DNA of 64,000 nt from DASSBQ01 sp040981125 (GCA_040981125.1 JANRMQ010000001.1:496001-560000); one strand, 5' to 3'. Positions 18,546 through 27,075 are shown, counted from the stretch's first letter. Numbers and translations are program-made. The notes: generated by a model from the letters alone, not told the origin.

Positions 18546-20315
18546 CTAGAGATAGTGACCGGTGGTGACCGTTTCAATCTGGCGCGACTCCGCCGGTCCG
18601 CCGCTGATGGTCCGAATGTGGACAATCTTCTCGCCCTTCTTTCCCGCAACTTTGGCCCAGTCGTCGGGATTGGTCGTATTGGGCAGGTCTTCATGCTCCT
18701 TGAATTCCTCGCGGATGGCTCGGATCATGTCTTCTGAACGCAGCCCATGTCCCTCCTGTGCAATGGCTCGTTTCACCGCGTATTTTTTGGCCCGCGACAC
18801 AATGCCTTCGATCAAGGCGCCGCTGGCAAAATCCTTGAAGTACAAGACCTCTTTTTCCCCGTTGGCATAGGTCACTTCAATGAATTTGTTCTCTTCCGAC
18901 GCGGCATACATCGCTTCGACGGTTTTTTGAATCACCGCATCGACCAGGGCGCCGACCTCGCCGCCGTGCCGTTTCAAATCATCATCGGAGAAGGGCAACC
19001 CGACCGTAATGTACTTTGAAAAAATATCGCGCGCCGCGACGGCGTCGGGCCGGCCCACTTTGACCTTGACGTCCAAGCGGCCCGCGCGAAGCACGGCGGG
19101 ATCGATGAGATCCTGGCGGTTGCTCGCGCCGATCACGATGACATTATTCAGACGCTCCACGCCGTCGATTTCGGAGAGAAATTGCGGCACGATCGTCGAT
19201 TCGATATCCGAAGAAATACCCGTCCCCCTGGTACGAAAGAGCGCGTCCATCTCGTCAAAGAATACGATGACCGGATGACCGTCGTCGGCGCGCTCCTTCG
19301 CTTTTTTAAACACCTCGCGCACCTGACGTTCGGATTCGCCTACGTATTTGCTCAGCAGTTCGGGTCCCTTGACGTGCAGAAAATAACTCCGGACCTCTTT
19401 GCCCGTCAGGTGGCCGAGTTTTTTGGCGATGGAGTTGGCCACCGCTTTGGCGATCAACGTCTTTCCGCAGCCCGGAGGGCCGTAGAGCAGCACGCCCTTC
19501 GGGGCGCTAAGCTTGAAATCGGAGAAGATATCGGGGTACAGAAACGGCAGTTCGACCGCATCCCGAACCTGTTCCAACTCCTTCTGGAGACCGCCGATAT
19601 GTTCGTAATCGACGTCCGGCACTTCTTCGAGGACCAGTTCTTCAGCCTCTGATTTAGGGAGTTTTTCGATCACGCAACCCGAGCGCGGGTCATACAAGAG
19701 GTGATCGCCCACGCTCAGCCGTTCGCTCAAGAGCGGCTGCCCCAATTCCGCCACCTTCTCCTCGTCGAAATGCAGCGTGATCAAGGCCCGATTGCCTTCC
19801 AGCACGTCCTTGAGCCGCACCACTTCGCCCTGTACATCGAACCCTCTGGCTTCAATGACATTCAGCGCTTCGTTCAGAATGACTTCCTGCCCTTTGCGCA
19901 ATTCCTTGGCTTTGATCGACGGATGGAGGCTGACCTTCATCTTCCGGCCGGACATATAAACGTTGGCGGTGCCGTCTTTGTTGAGGCTGGAAAAAATCCC
20001 GTACGTAGACGGGGGCGCCGTCAGTTTTTCGACTTCGGCGCGTAAGGCTTCGATTTGCGATTTGGCTTCTTGAAGAGTCTGGACCAGCTTTTCGTTCTGC
20101 TTGGTCGCCTGATCGAGTTGATACCGCGATTGATAGAGGCGGCGGATTTCCTCCTCCATCGACTGGATTTGGACACGCAGTTTTTCGACTTCGCGGGCCT
20201 GTTCTTCGTTTTTATGTATCACGACCCCATCTCCGTCGGACAGTTTCTTGGTGATTCGTTTGACGGAATCTCGTAAAGACCGGAGTCGGCCTGGACCCTT
20301 TTTGGATTCGGCCAT
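18546..20315 (-). CDS. arc: ARC/Mpa, proteasome-associated AAA ATPase
   Basis: Hexameric unfoldase that feeds tagged substrates into the 20S core. In order: an N-terminal coiled coil (about residues 38-90) that binds the modifier in Mycobacterium, tandem OB folds (95-240), and one AAA module with Walker A GPPGCGKTLIAKAVA and Walker B VIVFFDEMDAL plus GASNRQDLIDPA. The C-terminus is GHYL; a penultimate Tyr is the docking signal for the 20S alpha ring in Mpa/ARC. At 589 residues it has family length. A promoter about 50 nt upstream makes it the first gene of the operon. Confidence 0.95.
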   Translation of the reverse strand: MAESKKGPGRLRSLRDSVKRITKKLSDGDGVVIHKNEEQAREVEKLRVQIQSMEEEIRRLYQSRYQLDQATKQNEKLVQTLQEAKSQIEALRAEVEKLTAPPSTYGIFSSLNKDGTANVYMSGRKMKVSLHPSIKAKELRKGQEVILNEALNVIEARGFDVQGEVVRLKDVLEGNRALITLHFDEEKVAELGQPLLSERLSVGDHLLYDPRSGCVIEKLPKSEAEELVLEEVPDVDYEHIGGLQKELEQVRDAVELPFLYPDIFSDFKLSAPKGVLLYGPPGCGKTLIAKAVANSIAKKLGHLTGKEVRSYFLHVKGPELLSKYVGESERQVREVFKKAKERADDGHPVIVFFDEMDALFRTRGTGISSDIESTIVPQFLSEIDGVERLNNVIVIGASNRQDLIDPAVLRAGRLDVKVKVGRPDAVAARDIFSKYITVGLPFSDDDLKRHGGEVGALVDAVIQKTVEAMYAASEENKFIEVTYANGEKEVLYFKDFASGALIEGIVSRAKKYAVKRAIAQEGHGLRSEDMIRAIREEFKEHEDLPNTTNPDDWAKVAGKKGEKIVHIRTISGGPAESRQIETVTTGHYL

Positions 20316-20374
20316 CGCATCGCTCGTGAATCGTTCGAAAGCCTTGCCAGTTCACGCTATCCAAGATATTCGGG

Positions 20375-20403
20375 ATTCTATCATCCACCTATAGACCGGT
20401 CAA
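20375..20403 (-). promoter_or_regulatory. Sigma-70-type promoter of the proteasome operon
   Basis: On the minus strand TTGACC (20403-20398), a 17-bp spacer and TAGAAT (20380-20375). The start site would be near 20368, giving a leader of about 50 nt before the ARC gene. It separates the proteasome operon from thiE. Confidence 0.7.
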
Positions 20404-20464
20404 CTGGACACGATACACATGAAGCATTCACTTTTGTCCGATGGTCGAACGAAACAACTCCGTG

Positions 20465-21100
20465 TCATCCATTCGGCCGATCGATGATGTTCAAGAAGTC
20501 TCGTGTTGCAGCGGCGGCATCCGGAGCCGCAAGAATCGATGAGATCACCGCGACACCAAACGCGCCGGCTTTCACCGCCGCGCGGGCGCGTGCAACCGTT
20601 ATCCCCCCGATCGCAAAGACCGGAATATGTACTCGGCGGCACGCGCGTTCGAGGACTTCCAGTCCCAAGGGCGCCCCGTATTCGCGCTTGGATGGCGTCT
20701 CATAAATCGGACCAAGGACCACGAAGTCCGCGCCCTGCGCTTCAGCCTCCGCGGCGCCGTCGACGGAATGCGCCGACACGCCGATGAGCCGCTGCGCGCC
20801 CACGATTCGGCGCACGGCGGGCGCCGGCAAACTCGTCTCACGTAGATGTACGCCGTCCGCACCGTTGATCATCGCGAGATCGGCGCGGTCATTGATCAAG
20901 AGCTTTGTTCCCCTCGATCGGACTAATTCCTGAATCGATCGCGCCAACTCCAGTTGTTCACGAGTACCCATATCGCGCTCGCGCAACTGAATCGCGGGAC
21001 CGCCGGAATTGATAAACTGAGCCAGAACGGAAAGAAGTGATCCCTGTGCGACCTGGCGACGGTCCGTCACCAGATACAGACGAAAATCAACGGGAGGCAT
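20465..21100 (-). CDS. thiE: ThiE, thiamine-phosphate synthase
   Basis: Joins the pyrimidine (HMP-PP) and thiazole phosphate halves to thiamine phosphate in the cytoplasm. The 211-residue TIM barrel shows LYLVTDRRQ at the N-terminus, IQLRERDM, LLINDRADLAMINGADGVHL, GVSAHSVDGAAEAEAQGADFVVLGPIYETPSK and FAIGGI, all ThiE landmarks. It lies downstream of thiG but is separated from it by a 162-nt repeat-like spacer. No ribosome-binding site is obvious at the start. Confidence 0.94.
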   Translation of the reverse strand: MPPVDFRLYLVTDRRQVAQGSLLSVLAQFINSGGPAIQLRERDMGTREQLELARSIQELVRSRGTKLLINDRADLAMINGADGVHLRETSLPAPAVRRIVGAQRLIGVSAHSVDGAAEAEAQGADFVVLGPIYETPSKREYGAPLGLEVLERACRRVHIPVFAIGGITVARARAAVKAGAFGVAVISSILAAPDAAAATRDFLNIIDRPNG

Positions 21101-21262
21101 CCGGAAGAAAAAATTGTGAATTCTGAATGGTGAAATTAGGAATGGAAGTTCTGAGTTTCTGAGTGAAACAGCGCGGGCTTGCGCTTCATCGTTTCGCTCC
21201 GAACTTCATACTTACCCTCCTGACATCTTCATCATTAAGCATTCAGCATTGAGAATTGCTGA
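21101..21262. repeat. thiG-thiE spacer with degenerate short repeats and a hairpin
   Basis: The spacer is A/T-rich compared with its flanks and has recurring TTCTGA units (near 21121-21160) and a hairpin TCAGCA-N8-TGCTGA at 21243-21262, directly after the thiG stop. There is no reading frame. It may reduce or separate thiE expression from thiSG. It resembles remnants of intergenic repeats, but no second copy was seen in the window. Confidence 0.35.
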
Positions 21263-22045
21263 TTAGAGCATGCCCTCGATGGGGCTGCTGGCGGTTGCAT
21301 AGAGTTTGCGCGGAATCCGGCCCGCCCTATAGGCCAATCGCCCGGCCCAGACGGCATATTTCATCGCTTCCGCCATTGCGATCGGAGACTGCGCCCCGGC
21401 GATCGCGGTGTTCATCAAAACGGCGTCCGCGCCGTATTCCATCGCCAAGGCGGCATCCGACGCGGTCCCGACGCCCGCATCGACAATCACGGGGACATTC
21501 ACCGACTCCATGAGAATTTTCAGATTATACGGATTCCTGATTCCGAGGCCCGAGCCGATCGGCGCAGCGAGCGGCATGACGGCGGGACACCCGATATCCA
21601 CCAACTTCTTCGCGACAATGGGATCGTCGTTCGTATAGGGCAACACGACGAACCCTTCCTTGACTAAAATTCTGGCCGCTTCCAGCAGTCCGACCGTATC
21701 CGGAAACAGGGTCTTTTCGTCCCCGAGCACTTCCAACTTGACAAGGTCGGATACGCCGGCCGCACGGGCCAACCGGGCATAGCGAACCGCGTCTTCCACG
21801 GTGTAGCAACCCGCCGTATTGGGCAGGATCGTGTATTTCTTCGGGTCGATGTAGTCCAGCAGATTCTCTTTTGAGCGGTCGGTGACATTGACGCGTCGCA
21901 CGGCCACGGTCACGACATCGGCCCCCGAAGCTTCGATGGCCTTCTGCGTTTCGATGAAATCCTTGTATTTGCCGGTGCCCACCCACAGACGGGACTTGAA
22001 TTCATAGCCGGCGATACGCAGTCGATCATTCACGACGGTTTCCAT
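21263..22045 (-). CDS. thiG: ThiG, thiazole synthase
   Basis: Forms the thiazole phosphate from 1-deoxyxylulose-5-phosphate, dehydroglycine and ThiS thiocarboxylate. The 260-residue protein has FKSRLWVGTGKYKDF, VTVAVRRVN, LPNTAGCYT, LVKLEVLGD (Schiff-base Lys) and PVIVDAGVGTASDAA. It follows thiS by 22 nt. thiH or thiO, which supply dehydroglycine, are not in the window. Confidence 0.95.
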   Translation of the reverse strand: METVVNDRLRIAGYEFKSRLWVGTGKYKDFIETQKAIEASGADVVTVAVRRVNVTDRSKENLLDYIDPKKYTILPNTAGCYTVEDAVRYARLARAAGVSDLVKLEVLGDEKTLFPDTVGLLEAARILVKEGFVVLPYTNDDPIVAKKLVDIGCPAVMPLAAPIGSGLGIRNPYNLKILMESVNVPVIVDAGVGTASDAALAMEYGADAVLMNTAIAGAQSPIAMAEAMKYAVWAGRLAYRAGRIPRKLYATASSPIEGML

Positions 22046-22067
22046 GTGGTGATTCCTTAGACGGAGC

Positions 22068-22289
22068 CTATTCCATTCCTCCGCCGATAAAGCTTAATAT
22101 TTCGAGTCGATCGCCTTCGCGTAGAGACCGGCTATCGAACGCCTGTCGATCGACAATCTCAAGATTGAGCTCAACGGCGACCCGATCAGGCTTGATGTTC
22201 AGTTCGCGAAGCAATTCCGACACGGTGGTTTGCTCATGGATTCCGCGAGGTTCACCATTCAGTTGAATCGTCACCAACGCCGACCCCAT
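22068..22289 (-). CDS. thiS: ThiS, sulfur carrier protein with a two-residue C-terminal extension
   Basis: Ubiquitin-fold sulfur carrier for thiazole synthesis; its C-terminal Gly is adenylated and converted to a thiocarboxylate. The 73-residue protein has TVSELLRELNIKPDRVAVELN and GDRLEILSFIGGG as in the family. Unlike standard ThiS it does not end at Gly-Gly: Met-Glu follow the GGG before the stop. These two residues would have to be removed, or the family member is activated differently. The ATG begins about 6 nt after a promoter -10 box, so the mRNA is probably leaderless. Confidence 0.92.
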   Translation of the reverse strand: MGSALVTIQLNGEPRGIHEQTTVSELLRELNIKPDRVAVELNLEIVDRQAFDSRSLREGDRLEILSFIGGGME

Positions 22290-22295
22290 AGAATT

Positions 22296-22325
22296 ATCCT
22301 AGGGGACGCGGAAACATGTTGTCAA
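22296..22325 (-). promoter_or_regulatory. Sigma-70-type promoter of thiSG
   Basis: On the minus strand TTGACA (22325-22320), an 18-bp spacer and TAGGAT (22301-22296). The predicted start site coincides with the thiS ATG at 22289, leaving no room for a ribosome-binding site or a TPP riboswitch in the transcript. Confidence 0.7.
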
Positions 22326-22441
22326 CCGATGGGACGCTGCGACGATAGACACTCCATCGGCCCGGCGGAATCCGGGCGGTGCCGGATCTGCCGAGAGCAG
22401 GCCGTTGTGCCGCCCATACTTAACATCGCGTGAGCAGTCCC

Positions 22442-22930
22442 ATGCCGGAACGCAATCAACAACTCTCCACTTTATTTCAATCAATGGCCAACCTCCTGGC
22501 CTCGCGCCGCGCCAACCCATATCGCGTGCGGGCCTATCGCAGAGCCGCCGAGGCCATTCTCGGTCTCGAACAGGATATCGCCGCCCTGAACGATCGAGAA
22601 GCTTTGGAGCAGATCCCCGGTATAGGACGGGATCTTGCGGAGAAAATTCTTGAATTTTTAGCAACCGGGACGATCCGGTCTTACGAGGAATTGAGGAAGC
22701 CTCTACCCGAAGACGTGTCCAACTGGACGGCTCTCCCGGGCATGTCGGAATCAATCGTCAGCTATTTGTATTTCCGATTGGGCATTCGGACCCTCGACGA
22801 TTTGGATACGCTCGTCCGATCGCACCTCTTGCGCACCATGCCCGGCTTCACCGGAACCGAAGAGACGCTGCTCGAAGCGCTCGCCGGGCATCGCCGCGCG
22901 ACTAATCCTACGCCGGGGCCAGAGACTTGA
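22442..22930 (+). CDS. Helix-hairpin-helix protein (PolX N-terminal-like)
   Basis: A 162-residue protein. NPYRVRAYRRAAEAIL followed by LEQIPGIGRDLAEKILEFLATG matches the 8-kDa domain and helix-hairpin-helix of family X DNA polymerases, but the palm with its catalytic Asp residues is missing. A second hairpin-like segment (LRTMPGFTGTEETLLEALAG) follows. It probably binds DNA; its role is unknown. Either GTG at 22430 or ATG at 22442 could be the start. Its 3' end overlaps the ctpA stop by 23 nt in convergent orientation. Confidence 0.75.
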   Translation: MPERNQQLSTLFQSMANLLASRRANPYRVRAYRRAAEAILGLEQDIAALNDREALEQIPGIGRDLAEKILEFLATGTIRSYEELRKPLPEDVSNWTALPGMSESIVSYLYFRLGIRTLDDLDTLVRSHLLRTMPGFTGTEETLLEALAGHRRATNPTPGPET

Positions 22931-24266
22931 ATATCTTCCAGCTCTTCAAGAGTTCGACGGCCTTTTGCAATTGAACATCATCTTCTAAAGAGAATTCTCC
23001 ACCCGCGTCCATCGGAAGCGGCGCCGGTGGCGTGCCGTTCCGGTGTGCCGGGTCTTCGCCGGGCTTTTGGCCCGACCCCGGTTCTTTCGGAGTCGGCGGT
23101 TTGGCGGCCTTGGGATCGGCTTCCTTTTCCTTGCTTTCTTTCTCACCCGCTTTGGCGACGGTTTGGTTCTGCAGCTTCACGACGATATCGGGTGTGATAC
23201 CGGTGGACTGAATGGACCGGCCCTTGGGGGTGTAATACTTGGCGGTCGTCAGGCGTAACCCCGAGCCGTCACCGAGCGGCAGGATCGTCTGGACGGAGCC
23301 CTTGCCGAAGGTCGTCGTGCCGACAATAACCGCACGGCCCCAATCCTGAAGCGCGCCCGCCACAATTTCCGACGCGCTGGCCGATCCCTCGTTGACCAGA
23401 ATAATCATCGGATAGTCTTCCAACGATTCCTTGGTCTTTGAAAACCATTCATCCTTCTTCCCCTCCCGCCCCTTTGTGTAAACGATCAGTTTCCCATTCC
23501 CGACAAATTGTTCCGACACATCGACGGCCGACGTCAGCAGACCGCCCGGGTTGTTCCGCAGATCAAGCACGGTGCCTTGAACCTTTTGCTCACGAAATTG
23601 TTTGAGCGCACGGCTGAGATCGCGCCCGGTCGCTTCCTGGAATTGGGTCAGTCGGATATAGCCGATGGTGTTGTCGATGACCTTGGATTTGACGCTTTCG
23701 ATCTTGATGGTGTCCCGCACCAATGAAAACACCATGGGGTCCGTCGAACCGTCCCGCTGAATCGTCAGATGGACTTTGGTCCCTTTGGGACCCCGCATCT
23801 TCTGGACGGCGTCCATGAGCGTGAGATCTTTCGTGGGTTCGTCATTCACTTTTGTGATGAAATCCCCCGCCTTGATCCCCGCCCGGTAAGCCGGGGTGCC
23901 TTCGATTGGGGCAATCACCGCCAATCGGTTCTCTTTGACGCCGATTTGGATGCCGACTCCGCCGAATTCTCCCTTGGTCTCCACCTGCATCTCTTTGTAC
24001 ATATCCGCCGTCATATAAGCGGAATGCGGATCAAGCGTGGACAGCATCCCCCGAATCGCGCCTTGCACCAAGTCCTTGACCTTTGTGTCATCGACATAGT
24101 GCTTCTGAACCTGGGTCAAGACCTCCGAGAAGGTCTTCAGTTCCTCATACGTTTCGGATGCGTGCCCCGTCCGTTCCCACCCTTTTTCAATCAGCACGCC
24201 GATCCCAAGCGAGAGGGTCACCATGAGGACCAGATACAACCACCGCCGACGATACTGCTGTTCCAT
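22908..24266 (-). CDS. CtpA-type S41 C-terminal processing peptidase
   Basis: Periplasmic serine protease with N-terminal membrane anchor (YLVLMVTLSLGIGVLI, residues 11-26), PDZ domain (about 95-180) and S41 catalytic core. VNEGSASASEIVAGAL holds the nucleophilic Ser and TTTFGKGSVQT the general-base Lys. The last 70 residues are Pro/Glu/Lys-rich. A purine-rich AAGGAAG lies before the ATG. It is the terminal gene of the ftsEX-envC run, a common order that suggests a role in processing envelope or division proteins. Confidence 0.93.
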   Translation of the reverse strand: MEQQYRRRWLYLVLMVTLSLGIGVLIEKGWERTGHASETYEELKTFSEVLTQVQKHYVDDTKVKDLVQGAIRGMLSTLDPHSAYMTADMYKEMQVETKGEFGGVGIQIGVKENRLAVIAPIEGTPAYRAGIKAGDFITKVNDEPTKDLTLMDAVQKMRGPKGTKVHLTIQRDGSTDPMVFSLVRDTIKIESVKSKVIDNTIGYIRLTQFQEATGRDLSRALKQFREQKVQGTVLDLRNNPGGLLTSAVDVSEQFVGNGKLIVYTKGREGKKDEWFSKTKESLEDYPMIILVNEGSASASEIVAGALQDWGRAVIVGTTTFGKGSVQTILPLGDGSGLRLTTAKYYTPKGRSIQSTGITPDIVVKLQNQTVAKAGEKESKEKEADPKAAKPPTPKEPGSGQKPGEDPAHRNGTPPAPLPMDAGGEFSLEDDVQLQKAVELLKSWKIFKSLAPA

Positions 24267-24290
24267 GGCTTGCTTCCTTCCTTCGCAATC

Positions 24291-25466
24291 CTATCGTTTT
24301 GAGAGCCATAGGAGAGGGTCCACTGGTTCGGCCCCTTCCCGAAGCTCAAAATAGAGCGTGTTTTCTCCGGTCATTCCGGTATCACCGGTTTCGCCGATCG
24401 TCTGGCCCGCCTCTATCCGGGCGCCGACCTCCGTCAAGACCTTTGACGCGTGAGCGTAGAGCGAAAAGATTCCATTGGCATGATCCGCAATTATAACGAG
24501 TCCGTAGCCTTTCAACCAGTCCGCATAGACAACCGTGCCGGGGAGAACGGCTCGTATGATACTCCCTTCTGCCGCCCGAATCTCAATACCCTTTCGTTGA
24601 ATATAGGTGTTGAAGGTCGGGTGTTTTTGCCGGCCAAAGCGGGACACTACCTGTCCATCCGTCGGCCACAAAAGGGAACCCTTCAGCGCCCGAAGTCCGC
24701 TCCCGGGTGATTTGGGCACCGCCCGCCGCCTGGCCTCCAATTCTCTGAGGAGACTGTCCACGCGAGCGGCGGACCGTTCCAGTTCTTCGACGGCGCGATC
24801 GTACGATTCCTTTTCTTGAGTGATTTTAGCGAGATAGACCCGCTTTTCCTTCTTCAAGCCCTGAATCTGTGCCAGCTTGTGCTCCGTACTCATCTTGTAC
24901 GCCAGGATCCTCCGGCGGACCTCTTCCCGCTCGCGCTCCACCTCCGTCATGCGCTTGGCGTCGCTTCGGTACTTCTCCATGATGGCAAATTCACGTTGCG
25001 ACATGGAAGAAAGATACTGAAATCGCCGCTGGAAATCTCCATACGAGGTTGAGGCCAGCAAGCTCTTGAGGTGCCCGAACCGACCCTCGACATACTGCAC
25101 GCGAAGCCGGGCGGCGATCGCATCATGACGTTCGGTGATGCTTTTCTCGAGCGCTTCCAATTGACTGTTCATCTCCTCGATTTCGCGGTCTTTTTTCTTG
25201 AGCTTCCTCCGAATTTCCTGATGGTCCTGGCGGTGGCGCACCAATCGTTCATCCAGAGTTTGGATGCCTTGCAACACAGATTCGCGCTTTTTCTCGACTT
25301 CGCCGGCCCTTCGTTTCTTTTCCTCGATACTGCCTCGAAGTTTTTTCAGGTTGTTCCGTTCTTGCTCGATCTTGTCCCGATAGGAGTCTTTGCGTTCGGC
25401 GTAGCAGGGGACGGCGGTCCAGAGTGCCGCCCCCGCAATACAGAGTACCGCCATGCGGGACCACAT
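24291..25466 (-). CDS. EnvC-like murein hydrolase activator
   Basis: Periplasmic protein of 391 residues: signal peptide (MAVLCIAGAALWTAVPCYA), long coiled coil (about 25-255), and a C-terminal LytM fold. The zinc ligands of active M23 peptidases are not kept: the HxxxD site reads RKGIEI and the HxH site reads NTLYFEL. This degenerate domain is what EnvC uses to activate amidases. The start at 25466 is 2 nt after the ftsX stop, so it is coupled to ftsX; a frame reaching 25556 is inside ftsX. FtsEX is expected to control its activity at the septum. Confidence 0.9.
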   Translation of the reverse strand: MWSRMAVLCIAGAALWTAVPCYAERKDSYRDKIEQERNNLKKLRGSIEEKKRRAGEVEKKRESVLQGIQTLDERLVRHRQDHQEIRRKLKKKDREIEEMNSQLEALEKSITERHDAIAARLRVQYVEGRFGHLKSLLASTSYGDFQRRFQYLSSMSQREFAIMEKYRSDAKRMTEVEREREEVRRRILAYKMSTEHKLAQIQGLKKEKRVYLAKITQEKESYDRAVEELERSAARVDSLLRELEARRRAVPKSPGSGLRALKGSLLWPTDGQVVSRFGRQKHPTFNTYIQRKGIEIRAAEGSIIRAVLPGTVVYADWLKGYGLVIIADHANGIFSLYAHASKVLTEVGARIEAGQTIGETGDTGMTGENTLYFELREGAEPVDPLLWLSKR

Positions 25467-25468
25467 TG

Positions 25469-26368
25469 TCACGCGCGGCCCTCGGCAAATCGCAGAAGCG
25501 ACAGATAGCTGCCGGCAAATCCGAGGAACATCCCAACTCCTACCATGAGCAGACACATGGGAAGCGGGAAAAAGCCGAGCATCGAATCGACTCCCAGAAA
25601 CCGGCTGGTCGAACGGATTTCATGCCGGAAGAGTTCAAAGCCCGCCTTGAGGATGGCGAGCGACAACACGCTGCCCAGAAGGCCCAGGACCGCTCCCTCC
25701 AGGACATATGGAACACGGATGAAGGTCTTTGTGGCGCCGATCATGCGAAGGATTTCTATTTCCTCGCGTCTGGCGTAGAGCGTGAGCCGAATCGTATTGG
25801 CGATGATGGTGACGGAAGCGGCAGAGAGGATGACGCCGACGATCATGGCGGCGACTTCAATGTACCGAACCATATTGCTCAAGGCGTCGATCCAGTCCTG
25901 ACTATATTGAACCTGGCCGACTCCCGTAATGGTCCGCGCCCGCTCCGCCCACCGCTTGATGCCTTCCGATGTCCGAAACGACGGCGTCACGGTTACCACA
26001 TATGATGCCGGCAAGGGATTCTGCCCCAGTCCTTGCAGGAGATGGGAATCCGCGGGGAACTGCTTCTGAAACTCCGCCAGGGCCTGATCTTTTGAAATAT
26101 AGGCTGCAGCGGCCACAGCCGGGTCCGATTTCAGCTGGTGTTCGAGATCGGCGATCGCCTCCGGCCCGAGATCATCCTGAAGATACACGAGGACCTGTAT
26201 ATCATGTTCCAGGGAGGCGGCCATTGATTTCAAATTGACATAGAGCAAGAGAAACACCCCGACACAAGCGAAGGTGAACGCGGTCGTCGCCACCGCCACC
26301 ATCGTCGTCGTCCGGTTTGCCAGGACGTTCGCCACGGCTTCCCGCACCAAATAGGATGCCCGCCTCAT
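25469..26368 (-). CDS. ftsX: FtsX, cell-division ABC transporter-like permease
   Basis: Membrane partner of FtsE. The 299-residue protein has an N-terminal cytoplasmic stretch, one transmembrane segment (about 28-47), a large periplasmic loop (SMAASLEHDIQVLVYL... to about 165) and three C-terminal membrane segments. RREEIEILRMIGATKTFIRVPYVLEGAVLG is the FtsX hallmark loop. It overlaps ftsE by the ATGA junction and is followed 2 nt later by the EnvC-like gene, giving a complete FtsE-FtsX-EnvC unit. Confidence 0.94.
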   Translation of the reverse strand: MRRASYLVREAVANVLANRTTTMVAVATTAFTFACVGVFLLLYVNLKSMAASLEHDIQVLVYLQDDLGPEAIADLEHQLKSDPAVAAAAYISKDQALAEFQKQFPADSHLLQGLGQNPLPASYVVTVTPSFRTSEGIKRWAERARTITGVGQVQYSQDWIDALSNMVRYIEVAAMIVGVILSAASVTIIANTIRLTLYARREEIEILRMIGATKTFIRVPYVLEGAVLGLLGSVLSLAILKAGFELFRHEIRSTSRFLGVDSMLGFFPLPMCLLMVGVGMFLGFAGSYLSLLRFAEGRA

Positions 26369-27033
26369 AGAATGCCTTGCGACGATTGAACGAGTTTCCC
26401 ATGCGACAGGGAAATGACCCGGCGATTCACCTGTTTCATGACCTGAGGATCATGCGTCGCCACCATGACGGTGGTTCCACGCGCGTTGATGAGCTTGAAC
26501 AATTCAATGATCTCGCTCGTCAAATCGGGGTCCAGATTGCCGGTCGGTTCATCCGCCAACAAAACAATCGGCCCGTTGACGATCGCCCGGGCAATACAGA
26601 CTCGTTGCTGTTCTCCTGTGGAGAGAGCCGGTGGAAGTTGTTCGCGTTTGGAATCCAATCCCACCGCCTTAAGCGCTTCCATGACCTTTCGCCGGATTTC
26701 ACCGTTCGACTGCCCTTGAACCAGCAACGGCAATGAGACATTGTCAAACACCGTCTTCTTCGACAACAGGCGGAAATCCTGGAATACGATGCCGACCCGC
26801 CTTCTCAATGTAGGGATCTCGGCCCGCGACAGCTTGGAAACATTGCGGCCTTGAACGAAAATCTGCCCCTCGTCTGGCTGCTCGGCGCCGATCAGCAACT
26901 TCAGCAAAGTCGATTTCCCGGCCCCGCTCGCCCCCATCAATAGAATAAACTCGCCCTTGTCGATTTCCAACGTAATATCCGAAAGAGCCAGCCGGCGATC
27001 ATAGTATTTTGTGACATGGAACAACTGGATCAT
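26365..27033 (-). CDS. ftsE: FtsE, cell-division ATP-binding protein
   Basis: ABC ATPase of 222 residues, with Walker A GASGAGKSTLLKLL, signature LSTGEQQR and Walker B IVLLADEPTGNLDPD. IQLFHVTKYYDRRLALSDI at the N-terminus is typical of FtsE. It works with FtsX to drive amidase activation during cell separation rather than transport. It lies 42 nt after the yraN start region and overlaps ftsX by 4 nt. Confidence 0.95.
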   Translation of the reverse strand: MIQLFHVTKYYDRRLALSDITLEIDKGEFILLMGASGAGKSTLLKLLIGAEQPDEGQIFVQGRNVSKLSRAEIPTLRRRVGIVFQDFRLLSKKTVFDNVSLPLLVQGQSNGEIRRKVMEALKAVGLDSKREQLPPALSTGEQQRVCIARAIVNGPIVLLADEPTGNLDPDLTSEIIELFKLINARGTTVMVATHDPQVMKQVNRRVISLSHGKLVQSSQGIL

Positions 27034-27075
27034 GAGGTCACTGTTCCGGTGATAGCCGAAAAGAACATGGAGTCT

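Noticed and set aside
20382..20432. Minus-strand frame ending in Gly-Gly between thiE and the ARC gene
   Set aside because: It overlaps the operon's promoter, has only a GTG at its head, is about 16 codons long and lacks Pup-like residues.
22290..22429. TPP riboswitch upstream of thiS
   Set aside because: No CUGAGA-type conserved core is present, and the predicted transcription start is at the thiS ATG.
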